Below are positions 25,011 to 35,000 of a stretch of 64,000 nt of DNA, in pieces. The stretch's first letter is position 1; each line of letters starts with the position of its first letter. The position numbers and the translations under genes are program-made. Location of the stretch: assembly GCA_022822545.1 (NCBI GenBank), contig JAJEBE010000006.1, positions 62,001 through 126,000 of the forward strand, in the 5' to 3' direction. This DNA comes from Anaerolineae bacterium. Lineage in GTDB: Bacteria > Chloroflexota > Anaerolineae > Aggregatilineales > Phototrophicaceae. The notes below the pieces were generated by a model. It worked only from the letters and a program-made list of their open reading frames with translations. It had not been told where the DNA came from and did no database searches.

Positions 25011-25535
25011 TTATGGCGCGGCGTAGATCCAGTAACGGCGAGTTAATACCCCGCGGCCATTATCGATCTTGTCGCGCAAGACGCCCCCATTGGCCTCGAT
25101 GATTCTGCAGGAACCGATGTTATCGTCATCGCAGGTGATCAAGATGTCACCGATTTGGCGCTTCCGCGCTTGCTCTATGCCGAGCCGGCAGATCAGCGTT
25201 CCGTAACCTTTGCGGCGCTCCGAGGGGCGGATCTTGTAACCGATATGCCCGCCGTAGCGGCGCAGCGATTCATTGAGATGGTGGCGGATATCGACATCAC
25301 CGAGGTAATGCTGATCGGCGCTGATCAGCCAGAAGCAGGAAGCCGGAACCATGCCCGCCAATGGTTCAATCTCCGCCTGACGCATGACGGTCAGGTACTC
25401 GTCAAAGCGCGTCGACAAGATTTCGGGATGCCAGTTCACGGATCCCTCTTCGCGGATGTACTCCTTAACGGCTTCAATGAAGCTCTCTTTGTAGCGCTGA
25501 TGCGGGCGCGCAAGGGTGGCATTTAACTGTGACAT
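25011..25535 (-). CDS. GNAT family N-acetyltransferase
   Basis: A 174-residue acetyltransferase. The acetyl-CoA-binding segment is IRPSERRKGYGTLICRLGIEQAR (about residues 101-123), the R-x-x-G-x-G/A loop of the GNAT fold, followed by ILITCDDDNIGSCRIIEANGGVLRDKID, the usual strand plus helix containing the N-x-x-S/A-x-x-x-x-E-x-x-G motif. This C-terminal pattern is typical of general acetyltransferases such as YkkB/RimJ relatives. Substrate unknown. It ends 19 bases from the convergent DCC gene. Confidence 0.87.
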   Translation of the reverse strand: MSQLNATLARPHQRYKESFIEAVKEYIREEGSVNWHPEILSTRFDEYLTVMRQAEIEPLAGMVPASCFWLISADQHYLGDVDIRHHLNESLRRYGGHIGYKIRPSERRKGYGTLICRLGIEQARKRQIGDILITCDDDNIGSCRIIEANGGVLRDKIDNGRGVLTRRYWIYAAP

Positions 25536-25641
25536 TGAGGATAGTCCTCGGCCGAAACGGCGGCGCGGGGCGGGGATAGATCGAACGCGCTAAGGAAGGC
25601 GCAAAAGACGGCTTATGTTTAGCGGGTATGGGGCTGGCGGC

Positions 25642-25914
25642 TTAGGAGGCGGTCTTGGAATCAGCCGCCGCTTCATCAGCGACGCTGTCTTCCACCTCGG
25701 CATCGGGGTCGTCTTTGTCTTCCCAGCTGATGATCCAGATGCAAGCGCCGGCGACCAGAACAGTGGCGACAATCAAGGCGAGCCATTGTGACGGCAGCAG
25801 ACCGACATTGCGCGCTTCGTAGACCAGCAAGCCAACCATACCGACCGCCAGAACGACCCAAGCGCTAATCCGCGGATGCTGTATCACCCATTTTACGACG
25901 GCAATGTTTTCCAT
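25642..25914 (-). CDS. Small two-helix membrane protein with acidic tail
   Basis: A 90-residue protein with two hydrophobic stretches: about residues 17-34 (SAWVVLAVGMVGLLVYEA) and 42-62 (LALIVATVLVAGACIWII). They are followed by a strongly acidic, Ala-rich cytoplasmic or exposed tail (about 65-90). I do not recognise the family. The composition argues for a real gene, and no competing frame is better. It stands alone in front of a 1.26-kb gene-free region. Confidence 0.6.
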   Translation of the reverse strand: MENIAVVKWVIQHPRISAWVVLAVGMVGLLVYEARNVGLLPSQWLALIVATVLVAGACIWIISWEDKDDPDAEVEDSVADEAAADSKTAS

Positions 25915-26057
25915 AGTGATACGGTTCCTCGCATTCGGTTAGTGACCCCAGTATAGCCCGATCGGTTCTCTTGCGACAAGCCGAAATCCCAATGACCCAG
26001 CGCGATCGCATCAAGATCAATATGCGTCGTTCGCCAGATAAAATAAGCAAAATGCAG

Positions 26058-26084
26058 GGGCGATACTGTGAATCGCCCGTACAA
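26058..26084 (+). repeat. Palindromic REP-like repeat, copy 10
   Basis: GGGCGAT and ATCGCCC arms with a 7-base loop, then GTACAA. The tail base differs from the family's CTACA. Confidence 0.6.
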
Positions 26085-26688
26085 GGCTTGTCCGGCACTC
26101 AGTCGAAACCATCGTCCGCGTCATTCCCCAGCTCCCGGCGGGCAGTCTGACACTGCCTCTACTTCGTCAATCATGGCGGAAACAGCCCGCAGTCATCCAG
26201 CCTAAAGCGCCGCTAAAACCCGTGAAAATGCCGAAAACTTCGTCGTTGTATAGATACAGTATGTATATAGCATCGGGGGGGGTAGGGGGTAGCGCTTGAC
26301 CTTGAGCGACATGGCAGGCTCGGGGAATAGAGGCTCTATTGGCGAAATGGCGTTCATGACAGTCAGCAGGCAGCCAGTCCCGGAGAGTATTTGTCTTCGG
26401 TTTGTTTATTGTCCAAAACGGACAAAGCCGGACATGGAAATATGGTTTTCGGACAATAGGCGCGGTTTTCCGGGCGAATCGGAGAAAGGGCAGGCGTCCG
26501 GGGGTATGATTTTGGTATGTCGGCGCGGCGGCGCAAGAGCCGGCATAGAGTCGGGAATCGGCGGAGAGCATGAGTTGAACGCCGCGATTGAGAGCCTGTG
26601 ATAATAGATTCATAAGGGGAGTGTAGCATGATTTCGAGCAGAGGGCAAGAATGTATGTTCTGATGAAATATCCTTTTCGGTTGAAATA

Positions 26689-26801
26689 TAAAAAGCTTTA
26701 CCACCGAGTACACCGAGATAAACGCGAGTACACCGAGAATTGCGTGGGAATATGACATGTAGCGGGGTTGTAAGCGGGCGACTCACAGAGTCGCCCCTAC
26801 A
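26689..26801 (+). repeat. Direct duplication, unit 1 (with palindromic repeat copy 11)
   Basis: Starts TAAAAAGCTTTACCACCGAG and ends with the palindrome GGGCGACTC / GAGTCGCCC at 26776-26801. It matches unit 2 (26896-27008) over its full length with few differences. Confidence 0.85.
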
Positions 26802-26895
26802 TCCAGTATTCCCGAGTCAGGATAATCGGTTGCCATGTCCTCAATTTCACCACTCCCAAAGCGTTCGAGGTTTTGCGATACGCGCCGCTTGAGGC

Positions 26896-27008
26896 TAAAA
26901 AGCTTTACCACCGAGGACACCGAGATAAACGCGAGGACACCGAGAATTGGGTGGGACAAATGAAATGTAGCGGGGTTGCAAGCGGGCGACTCACAGAGTC
27001 GCCCCTAC
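26896..27008 (+). repeat. Direct duplication, unit 2 (with palindromic repeat copy 12)
   Basis: Second copy of the unit at 26689-26801. The differences are mainly CCGAGT to CCGAGG in the direct-repeat part and a few bases around 26950. The palindrome at 26984-27008 has the same arms. Confidence 0.85.
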
Positions 27009-27171
27009 GGTATTCCAAGAAATTGGAGTGATTGCCCGGCCCAATAACCGATGAACCATGAACAGACCAATGCGGCGGCGGCCTCATCAAATGTTAATAC
27101 GATTCTAGCAAACTGCCTGTCATCAGCGCGCGTATACAACAGTGAAGATAGCATAGCAGGGTAAGGTCACA

Positions 27172-28011
27172 ATGAACAAGAAGAAACGCAAGGTGGAATG
27201 GTCATTTGATTTTGAAGGCATGGGAGAGCGTTTTAGTCAATTTTTCAGCGATATGATGGGGGACGAAGTCGAGGTGAAAAGCGCCGAACTCTTTGCCCCG
27301 CGCGAAGGGGCGACCTCCGCCCGCATCGAAATCGACTTTTCTGTGGGCAAAGCCAGCCTGATCGCGCTCCCCGCTGATAGCGATACCCTTTTCCAGGCGC
27401 AGATCAACTACATCGGCGAATACGAATTTGAAGTCAGTGGCGCTGAGGAGCGGTTCATTGCTCTGCGGCAGAAGGGACGCTTCCCGCGTGGCGTCGGGCA
27501 TATCATCGGCAATAAGAAAGATCTAAGTTGGGATATCGCCCTGGCGCCGAACATCCCCTATCACTTGAGCGTGAAAGGCGGCATCGGGGAGACCGATATC
27601 GACCTGAGCAATTTGCTGGCGGATGTTGTCAAGTTGGAAACCGGCGTCGGCAAGGTCGCCTTGACCCTGCCCGCGCAGGGCAAAGCCTTCGCAGCCAGCA
27701 TTAATGGCGGGGTTGGCAAAACTGATGTGGTCATTCCAGCCGGCAGTGGCGGCAAGCTTGATATCAGTGGCGGCGTCGGCGAAGTCACCATCACCGTGGC
27801 AGCGGATGCAGCGGTGCGCCTCAGCACAAACGCAGGAATAGGCAAAGTCAACCTGCCGAACTCCTTCATCCGCATCAAGGGCGAAGATCACTTCGCCGGT
27901 ATCTCAGGCGTGTGGGAGAGCGCGAATTTCGCAGAAGCGGAGAAGCAGATCATCATTGACTTTGATAGCGGCGTCGGCAGTTTCAGCCTGCGGTATCCAC
28001 CAGAGATCTGA
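27172..28011 (+). CDS. LiaF/DUF4097-like adhesin-fold (toastrack) protein
   Basis: A 279-residue protein with no signal peptide and a lysine-rich start (MNKKKRKVEW). From about residue 85 it is a repeated beta pattern with a recurring G-[GV]-[IV]-G-x-[TKV] turn: GGIGETD, TGVGKVA, GGVGKTD, GGVGEVT, AGIGKVN, SGVGSF. That is the right-handed beta-prism ('toastrack') shared by LiaF C-terminal domains and DUF4097 proteins, which act in envelope-stress sensing in Firmicutes. A matching LiaRS two-component pair is not next to it. It is convergent with carD. Confidence 0.75.
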   Translation: MNKKKRKVEWSFDFEGMGERFSQFFSDMMGDEVEVKSAELFAPREGATSARIEIDFSVGKASLIALPADSDTLFQAQINYIGEYEFEVSGAEERFIALRQKGRFPRGVGHIIGNKKDLSWDIALAPNIPYHLSVKGGIGETDIDLSNLLADVVKLETGVGKVALTLPAQGKAFAASINGGVGKTDVVIPAGSGGKLDISGGVGEVTITVAADAAVRLSTNAGIGKVNLPNSFIRIKGEDHFAGISGVWESANFAEAEKQIIIDFDSGVGSFSLRYPPEI

Positions 28012-28037
28012 AGCAAGCGCAATCGGTAAACTCTCGA

Positions 28038-28565
28038 CTATGTCGATGCCGATTCGTCCGGCGCCGGATCAACATCATCGCTTTGCACCATGCGGTGCAG
28101 CATCTGCATGAGTTGGCTGTTGGCCTTTTCGACGGTCGTTTCGGCGCAGATCACGGCGATCTCGTGGCTAAGCATCTTGATGAGATTGCTCTTCATTTTG
28201 AGTTCGACCGAGGTGAGCTTGTCGGTCTGTTCACGCCAGTACAGATCGCGCAGCGCCATCGCCATATCTTCCGGATCGCGGGTCTGGATTTGCTTTTGAA
28301 TGCTGGCTTGCCGCGAGCGATAGTCATCGGACAATTCTGACGGCGGCTTGGCGAAGACTTCTTCGATGATAGTCAGATCTTCGATTGCCGGGCGGATATT
28401 CATTTCCGTGGCTGCTTCGACCGGGATCATCACCTCGCCGCGATTGCCCACCAACTCAACAATGTGATAGGAGCGGGTTTTGCCTTGAAAGGTCAACTTC
28501 TTCTTGCCGGTAATAGTACCGGCGCCATAGCGCGGGTGAATAATCTGGTCGCCTCTTGAATACAT
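28038..28565 (-). CDS. carD: CarD family transcriptional regulator
   Basis: A 175-residue protein. Residues 1-60 (YSRGDQIIHPRYGAGTITGKK..., GEVMIPVEAATEMNIRP) are the Tudor-like RNA polymerase-interacting domain of CarD/CdnL, which contacts the beta subunit and stabilises open promoter complexes at rRNA and other promoters. The remainder (about 65-160) is helical, as in the CarD DNA-binding domain. CarD proteins are common in Actinobacteria, Myxococcota and Chloroflexota, supporting the taxonomic guess. The gene converges on the LiaF-like gene with a 26-base gap. Confidence 0.9.
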   Translation of the reverse strand: MYSRGDQIIHPRYGAGTITGKKKLTFQGKTRSYHIVELVGNRGEVMIPVEAATEMNIRPAIEDLTIIEEVFAKPPSELSDDYRSRQASIQKQIQTRDPEDMAMALRDLYWREQTDKLTSVELKMKSNLIKMLSHEIAVICAETTVEKANSQLMQMLHRMVQSDDVDPAPDESAST

Positions 28566-28865
28566 GAAAGATCTCCGGATTCTAGTTGTTTATATTACGC
28601 AGCAGCCTGTGTCCTTGTTTCTATATACAGCGCAAGAGGCCCATTTGCGTTCCTGGCGCCTGGGAGCCTTGCTCGGGGAGTTTGGCACGGCGAGACAACT
28701 GCGTGCGGCGAAGGCAGCGTGCATGAGCGCGAGTTGAATTTCGATGAACCGTAGGGGAATGGCCTTAGATGGAAACGATGCGCTGCTTGTGACTGCCTGT
28801 AATATATTCACACGGCGAGTGTACCACAGGCCGCGGGCGGATTCAAGGTTTGGGCGGGCATAACG
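28566..28865. other. Gene-free stretch between carD and nitrilase genes
   Basis: These 300 bases contain no gene I can support. They must contain the carD promoter (minus strand). No palindromic repeat is present. Confidence 0.5.
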
Positions 28866-29660
28866 TTAACCGGTCAAGTAGGCATCCGGCCGGCGGTCTT
28901 CAAAGATCGGAATCTGCTGCCGAACGCGGTCGACTTCGTCCAGGTCGATTTCCGCCGTGAGCAGCGCTTCGTCTTCAGCCGCTTCCAGCAGCACTTTACC
29001 CCAGGGATCAATGACCATGGAGTGGCCGGCGAAGACCGTCCCGCCGGTATCGCCGCAGGAGTTAGCGGCGACGACGAAACATTGATTTTCGATAGCGCGC
29101 GCGATGAGCAGGGCGCGCCAATGCTGGACGCGGACGAGGGGCCATTCAGCGCAGATGAGCATGAGCTTCGCGCCATCGGCGACAGCGTAGCGCCGGAAAA
29201 GCTCGGGGAAGCGCAGATCGTAACAGATGCTGAGACCGGCACGGCCCCAGGGCAAGTCCATGACCGTCGGCCGCAATCCCTCGCCCAGCCACTTGTGTTC
29301 GTCGAAGAGGCGGAAGAGATGGATTTTGCGGTAAACGCCGCGGAGTTCGCCGGCGGCGTCATGGTAGGTGGCGCAGTTCATGACCTGGTCGCCATGCCCT
29401 TCGAGGATGGAGCCGAAGACCGCGATGCTGTTGGCGCGAGCGGACTCCGCCAATTGTTCAAACATGCCCGTGCCCAGTTCGGCGGCGTAATCTGCCGCGT
29501 TTGCCAGGTCGTAGCCGGTGGACCAAAGCTCGGGCAGCAGGACAAGATCCGAGTCGCGCGAGGCGGCTTGGCTGATCATCTGTTCGGCCGTGGCCAGATT
29601 GTCTTCAACGCGGGCGAGCTTGATGCGCATCTGCGCCAGGCTGATGGAGATTTTTGTCAT
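28866..29660 (-). CDS. Nitrilase-superfamily carbon-nitrogen hydrolase (omega-amidase-like)
   Basis: A 264-residue enzyme with the Glu-Lys-Cys catalytic triad: E44 in LLPELW, K112 in VYRKIHLF and Cys in GLSICYDLRFPELFR (about 146). The compact form with FPELFR after the Cys is that of Nit2/YafV omega-amidases, which deaminate alpha-ketoglutaramate in glutamine recycling. The exact amide is an inference. The start at 29660 is preferred (AAAGGAAGATTGCCG before the ATG). An upstream start at 29717 would add 19 residues not found in the family. Confidence 0.9.
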   Translation of the reverse strand: MTKISISLAQMRIKLARVEDNLATAEQMISQAASRDSDLVLLPELWSTGYDLANAADYAAELGTGMFEQLAESARANSIAVFGSILEGHGDQVMNCATYHDAAGELRGVYRKIHLFRLFDEHKWLGEGLRPTVMDLPWGRAGLSICYDLRFPELFRRYAVADGAKLMLICAEWPLVRVQHWRALLIARAIENQCFVVAANSCGDTGGTVFAGHSMVIDPWGKVLLEAAEDEALLTAEIDLDEVDRVRQQIPIFEDRRPDAYLTG

Positions 29661-30001
29661 CGGCAATCTTCCTTTACCAGTGCGCCCGAGTATAGCGAAA
29701 GCCGTGCCCGGCGGCAATCGAGCTTGTTGCGGGCGAGTGAAACCTGCCCTTCCCTCATTTTGGGGATGGGGCTAAGAATGCGGCCTGCCCACCATATTCA
29801 CCACTCCTGCATCTGAACAGCCGCCGTCAGATGTTGCCAAATGTCCACGCTGAAGAATGAAATCAGTTACACTTTTAGCGCGATGCGTCGGCTTGGATCT
29901 GTCTTCCGCTTTGAAGATTTGCGATATTGCCAGAAGCGAATGTCCGCCTATGGAGCGCGGCGAGGCCTGGCGCGCTTGCCGGGATGTGGCGGCGGGATCA
30001 G

Positions 30002-30163
30002 CGCGACCTCGAGGAACCGGGCGGCGCGCGCTTTGGCAGTGTGCCGGAGAACTCTGCCATGACAGCGACGGCGCGGACGCCGGGCTGGTCCCAGGTAGAA
30101 TACGACAGCGCGACTGGCTGGATCAGCGCCGATTATGTGGAAACTGAAGGCGACTGCGCTTAG
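30002..30163 (+). pseudogene. Remnant SH3b-type C-terminus of a beta-helix surface protein
   Basis: The frame ending TAG at 30161-30163 reads RDLEEPGGARFG, then ARTPGWSQVEYDS and ATGWISADYVETEGDCA. It matches the end of the intact neighbour at 30196-31827 (LRDGPGGKIIG, ARTPRWFEVEHEG, RSGWISADYVVAEGDCG). Upstream the homology stops and no beta-helix is present, so only the SH3b-like tail of an earlier paralog remains. It ends 32 bases before the intact gene, which is consistent with loss of one member of a tandem array. Confidence 0.75.
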
Positions 30164-30195
30164 CTGTGCCCTGTTGAATCAAGCTGGGAGCCAAG

Positions 30196-31827
30196 ATGAC
30201 AATACGATCTGTGAGCCTATCGGTTTTCATTCTATCAATTTTATTCTTGGCAAGCTCTGCCGCGCCGGGTCTGCAAGCCACCGCTGCCGGTGATGACGCC
30301 AGCCTGCGCGCCTATATCCAGGCTGCCAACAACGGGGCAGCCAGCAGCATCACGCTCACAGGCGACCTCACGCTCAGCGCGGCGCTGCCACAAATCCGCG
30401 GCAACATCATCATCAACGGCGGCGGACACAGCATCAGCGGCGCGGGCGAATACCGCATCTTTGACGTGAACGGAGGTACGCTTACGCTGACGAATGTAAC
30501 GCTGACCGAGGGCAATGGCGGCGCGGCATACGGCGGCGCGATCAGGCTGCTGAATGGCGCGGAGGTCACTATCGACGGGTCCACCCTCAGCGACAACAAA
30601 GCGACGCATGGCGGCGCGATCGCGGCTTCAGGCAGCAGCGTCAGGCTGAGCGTCAAGGACAGCAGTTTCATAGGCAACATCGCCGAAAAAAGCGCGGGCG
30701 CCATCTACGCCAATGGCGGAACCGTCAGCGTCACGAACAGCAACTTCGTGAAGAATTGCGCGTTGTTCGCTTTTTACGCCCTTATGGAAGGCGTCAATTC
30801 GGAGCGTTTTTGGGTCGACGACGCGGGCTGTCACCGTGTCAGATATGTCCGATCCGAGATCGATGCCGAGCTGCAGACGCATGTAGACGGTGGCGCCATC
30901 CGGCTGATGAACGGCGCACAAGTTAGTATCGAGCACTCCAGCTTCAGCGAAAACTCGGCGACATACGGCGGCGGCGTCTCAACTGCCAGCAAAAATGTCC
31001 GGCTGAGCGTCACTGGCAGCAGCTTTGTCGGCAATCGCGCCAGCTGGAGCGGCGGCGCCATAGGGGCCAGCTGGACGGGCGGGGGCCGCATCTCGGTCAG
31101 CAACAGCAGCTTCGTGGAGAACAGCTCCCAGGAAGGCGATGGCGGGGCGATCGAGACCACTTACAGCAAGCTGGACATCGTCAACAGCACGTTCAGCGAA
31201 AATGAGGCCGGCGGCGACGGCGGCGCTGTGAAGATCAACGAGAGCGCGGAAGTTACGATTGCGCACGCGACTTTTGTCGATAATTGGTCGGACGAGCATC
31301 AGGCAAATGCGATTAGCAAGACAGGCGGCAAAGCTTATCTGCGCAACAGCATCGTTATCGGCAATTTGTCGGATGAGATCTGCGGCAATTTGAAGCAGAA
31401 CATCGGCAATTTGATCAAAGACGGCTCCTGTTCGCCGATGCTAAGCGGCGACCCCATGCTGGAGGAAGCGACCGATACGTCGGTGTATCTTGAGTTGCTG
31501 CCGGGCAGCCCAGCCATCAATGCGGCTGACGCGCGCTTCTGCCCCGACACCGATCAGTTGGGCCGGGCGCGCTCAATAGTCGGTCGCTGCGATATCGGCG
31601 CGATCGAAGCCATCCCGATCAGCCAGGCTTTGTCCGATTGCAGGGTGACCACCACCCACCTGCTCAACTTGCGTGATGGACCCGGCGGCAAAATCATCGG
31701 CGGCGTTCTACAAAATGCGACGCTGAGGGTTATGGCGAGGACGCCACGCTGGTTCGAGGTGGAACATGAAGGCAGGTCCGGCTGGATCAGCGCCGATTAT
31801 GTGGTGGCGGAGGGAGACTGTGGGTAG
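30196..31827 (+). CDS. Secreted beta-helix (polymorphic-repeat) protein with C-terminal SH3b domain
   Basis: A 543-residue exported protein with a signal peptide (about residues 1-30, hydrophobic LSVFILSILFLASSAAPG). It begins with a header related to CSLREA (ASLRAYIQAANNG), here without the usual cysteines. A right-handed parallel beta-helix follows (about 50-400) with repeated 'GGAI', 'NSSFVENS' and 'SxFSxN' rungs. A trailer NSIVIGNLSDEICG...SPAINAADARFCPDTDQLGRARS...CDIGAIEA (choice-of-anchor Q) ends at about 475. It closes with an SH3b-like module (ARTPRWFEVEHEG, SGWISADYV). GGGAG lies 6 bases before the ATG. A role in cell-surface adhesion is inferred from the fold. Confidence 0.82.
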   Translation: MTIRSVSLSVFILSILFLASSAAPGLQATAAGDDASLRAYIQAANNGAASSITLTGDLTLSAALPQIRGNIIINGGGHSISGAGEYRIFDVNGGTLTLTNVTLTEGNGGAAYGGAIRLLNGAEVTIDGSTLSDNKATHGGAIAASGSSVRLSVKDSSFIGNIAEKSAGAIYANGGTVSVTNSNFVKNCALFAFYALMEGVNSERFWVDDAGCHRVRYVRSEIDAELQTHVDGGAIRLMNGAQVSIEHSSFSENSATYGGGVSTASKNVRLSVTGSSFVGNRASWSGGAIGASWTGGGRISVSNSSFVENSSQEGDGGAIETTYSKLDIVNSTFSENEAGGDGGAVKINESAEVTIAHATFVDNWSDEHQANAISKTGGKAYLRNSIVIGNLSDEICGNLKQNIGNLIKDGSCSPMLSGDPMLEEATDTSVYLELLPGSPAINAADARFCPDTDQLGRARSIVGRCDIGAIEAIPISQALSDCRVTTTHLLNLRDGPGGKIIGGVLQNATLRVMARTPRWFEVEHEGRSGWISADYVVAEGDCG

Positions 31828-32094
31828 CGCATAAACCACGCTGTTATGGGCAAGAGGGGATCCTGTCACGTAGCGCAATCGGAATAAGATTCTCGTCCAA
31901 CTGCTTGAGCGTGCTCACTAGCGAACCCTCGCGAGTGTTCAGTTGAAGTTGCGCCCGTAACCGATAAGCCCAATCATGGATAAACGAAACCGACGCTTCG
32001 CCGCCGCTATGCGTTGATTCGCTTGTCAACCAGTTCGCGCTGGCTTAACGTGCGAGAAAGCTATGCGGCGATAATGAGACCGAGAGGCGCACTC

Positions 32095-35000
32095 ATGCAT
32101 CGGTTTTCGATAAGTAACTACTCATTTCTGTTCATACTGGTTGCCGTGCTGGCTGCTTTTGGACTGCCGGCGCAAAGGGTCTCCGCAACCGACATGCAAG
32201 TGGATGACAGCTGTACCTTGCACGATGCGATCGTCGCTGCCAACACGGATGCGGCGAGGGGTGGCTGTCCCGCTGGGGACGCCGCGGATACCATTCACTT
32301 GACTGGAGACGTCACGCTAAGTGAGGCGTTGCCGGTCATCAAGTCAATAATAACTATTGACGGGGACGGCCACACAATCAGCGGCGATGGCGAGTACCGC
32401 ATCTTTGAAGTGACCGAGAGCGGAAAGCTCCAGATCCATGACCTGAAGCTTACAGAAGGTTATGCAGAGATTGGCGGCTCCGTGCTTAACCATGGCGATG
32501 TTTCCATTAGAATGAGCACGCTCAACAAGAACGAAGCCGTCGTGGAAGGCGGGGCAATTTATAGCGCGGGATCACTAAGCATTGAAGGCAGTTTCATAAG
32601 CGAAAACGTTGCCGAAGACTATGGCGCGATAGCCATGTCCGGCACTGCTGAAATTCGCGACAGTATCATCGACGCTAACAGCGATGGCGCAATTGGCGGG
32701 ACTGGAAGACTTTCCATAATCAACAGCCAGATTAGCAACAACGACCGCGTAAACTTGAGCGAAGGGGTTTTTTACAAAGACGGCGGCGCCATCAAACTCA
32801 AAAACTCGATATTGACCATCATCGCCAGCCGTTTCGTTGGAAATCGAGCAAACGGGTCAGGGGGCGCGATCTTCACACTTGACAGTCGAGCCACGATAGA
32901 GTCCAGCGCGTTCACATATAACCGCGCGCGTTCGGGCGGCGTCTTCGAAAGTTACGGCAATTTTGGAGGCAGCTCCTGGAAAGTCAGCAACAGCACATTC
33001 AGTCATAATGAAGCGGCCTACCAAGGCGGCGCAATCTGGATGCAACATCACGTAGAGGTCATGCTGAATCATGTGACCATCGCAAACAACTCAGCCAAGG
33101 CAGGCGGCGCGATCTTCAACCGTCATGGAAAACTCAGTATCCTCAATAGCATCATCGCTGGCAACAGCCCAAACGACTGCGCCCATGTAATCAAGCGCAA
33201 CGAAGGCAGCCTCATACAGCGCGGCAATTGCGATCAAGCCCTGCGTGCCGATCCTCTGCTGCTGCCGCTGACGGGCTCTCCAGCATATCATCCTCTGCGA
33301 GACTATAGCCCGGCCATCAATGCCGCGTCTGATAAACATTGCCTCGAGACCGACCAAGCCGGTAATCCGAGACCGATTCCCGCTGGCAAGGCATGTGATA
33401 TCGGCGCAGTCGAATCCGTCAGCGGCATCAAGGCGCTACCAATCGCAGCGCCGTCGATCTGCACACTGGAGGATCAAATCATCGCTGCCAATTCTGATGC
33501 TCCCTCCGGCGCTTGCCCGGCCGGCAACGGGCACGACACCATTGAACTGACCGAGGATGTCATCCTGCCAGCGGCGCTGCCGCCTGTCACTTCCCAGATC
33601 ACCATTGAAGGACAAGGCCATACGCTAAGCGGCGACAATCACTATCAGGTCTTCCAGGTCAATGGCGGCGACCTGACCATCAATGAACTAACGATAAAGC
33701 ATGGCTACGGTATTGAAGGCGGCGCCATCGGCGTGACTAATGGCGGCGCGCTGACAATCAACAACAGTGTCATCTGTGAAAACGCCGCCGAGATTTACGC
33801 AGGCGCCATTTTCGTCGAACTTGCATCACGCGTCGATATCAATGGCAGCGTCATCTGCGACAATACCAATCATGGCTATAACGGCGGAGCAATTCAGTTG
33901 ACCGGTGAATCAGCGCTTTCCATCAAGGACAGCAGAATCACGGGAAATACGGTACGCGATTATGGTGGTGGTGTTTATCTGCGGGGTTCTGATGCGTCGA
34001 TCTCGGAAAGCATAATCAGCGGAAACCGGGCGGGACTCGGGGGAGCCATCTACAGCCGTGGACCAGCCCAAGTCACGATTGATCGAAGCAGCGTTTACGA
34101 CAATACATCATATCACGATGGTGGCGCAATAAGCGTCTGGAAGTCCGATTTGGCCATCCAAAACAGCACAATCAGCGACAATCGAGCGACACGCTTAAGC
34201 TGGGAGGAGGGATACAGCAGCGGCGGCGGGATACGTAGTTCCGACTCGGCGGTATCGCTTCATCACGTAACGCTGGCGTATAACCGAGCCGGTGATGGCG
34301 GCGGGCTAGGTATTTACAGTGGCTCGCTTGACATGCGTAACAGCATTATCGCCCACAACGAAGGCGGTGACTGCTTCATACGCGCTGAGGTTGATATGAT
34401 AGAGGATTCAGGCAACTTCTTTGGCGATGGCACATGTGACTACGATTCGTCCAGTGATGCCTATCTGCTGCCACTGACCGAATCCATGCCATACCATTCG
34501 CTCAAACCCGAAAGTCCGGCTATCAACGCCGCCGACCCCGGCAATTGTCTGCCGGTCGACCAGTTGGGCCATGCCAGACCTGCAGGCGACAGCTGCGATA
34601 TCGGCGCCATCGAATCTCCCTATGAAAGCGCCATCGAGCCGACTCCGGCGCCTCACTGCACTTTGGCGGATCAGATCCTCGCCGCCAATCGCGACGCGCC
34701 CGTGGGCGCCTGCCCGGCCGGCGATGGCGCGGATACTATCCACATCTCTTCTGACGTGACGCTGGAAAGCGCGCTGCCGCCAATAACGTCCGAGGTCGCC
34801 CTGGAGGGCAATGGCTTCACCATCAGCGGCTACAAACGCTTTCAGATTTTCTACGTGATTGGCGGCAAACTGACTGTCAACAACTTGACACTCATTGACG
34901 GCGTCAGTTATGCCGGCGGCGCCATCCGCGTACGCAACGGCGGTGAGCTGACGATCAACAACAGCGATCTGCGCGGCAATTCGGCAGTGGCGGGCGGCGC

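Larger units (their letters stand above)
25915..27171. other. 1.26-kb gene-free region rich in repeats
   Basis: No convincing gene is seen on either strand; the longest open frame (26167-26613, minus) lacks any recognisable domain. The region holds three palindromic repeats (26058, 26776, 26984) and a direct duplication of about 112 bases (26689-26800 and 26896-27008), which includes CCACCGAG-type repeats. A G-rich run (GGGGGGGG at about 26274-26281) also occurs. Confidence 0.65.

Noticed and set aside
26167..26613. 148-residue minus-strand open frame in the repeat-rich gap
   Set aside because: No domain, no ribosome site and unusual composition; I could not support it as a gene.
20232..26940. 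ACACAGAGG-type repeats as a CRISPR array
   Set aside because: Units are 8-9 bases with no unique spacers of regular length, and no cas genes are nearby.
31844..32029. 61-residue minus-strand frame between the first two beta-helix genes
   Set aside because: It is mildly protein-like (EGSLVSTLKQLDENLIPIALRDR) but has no recognised family or ribosome site; kept out for lack of support.
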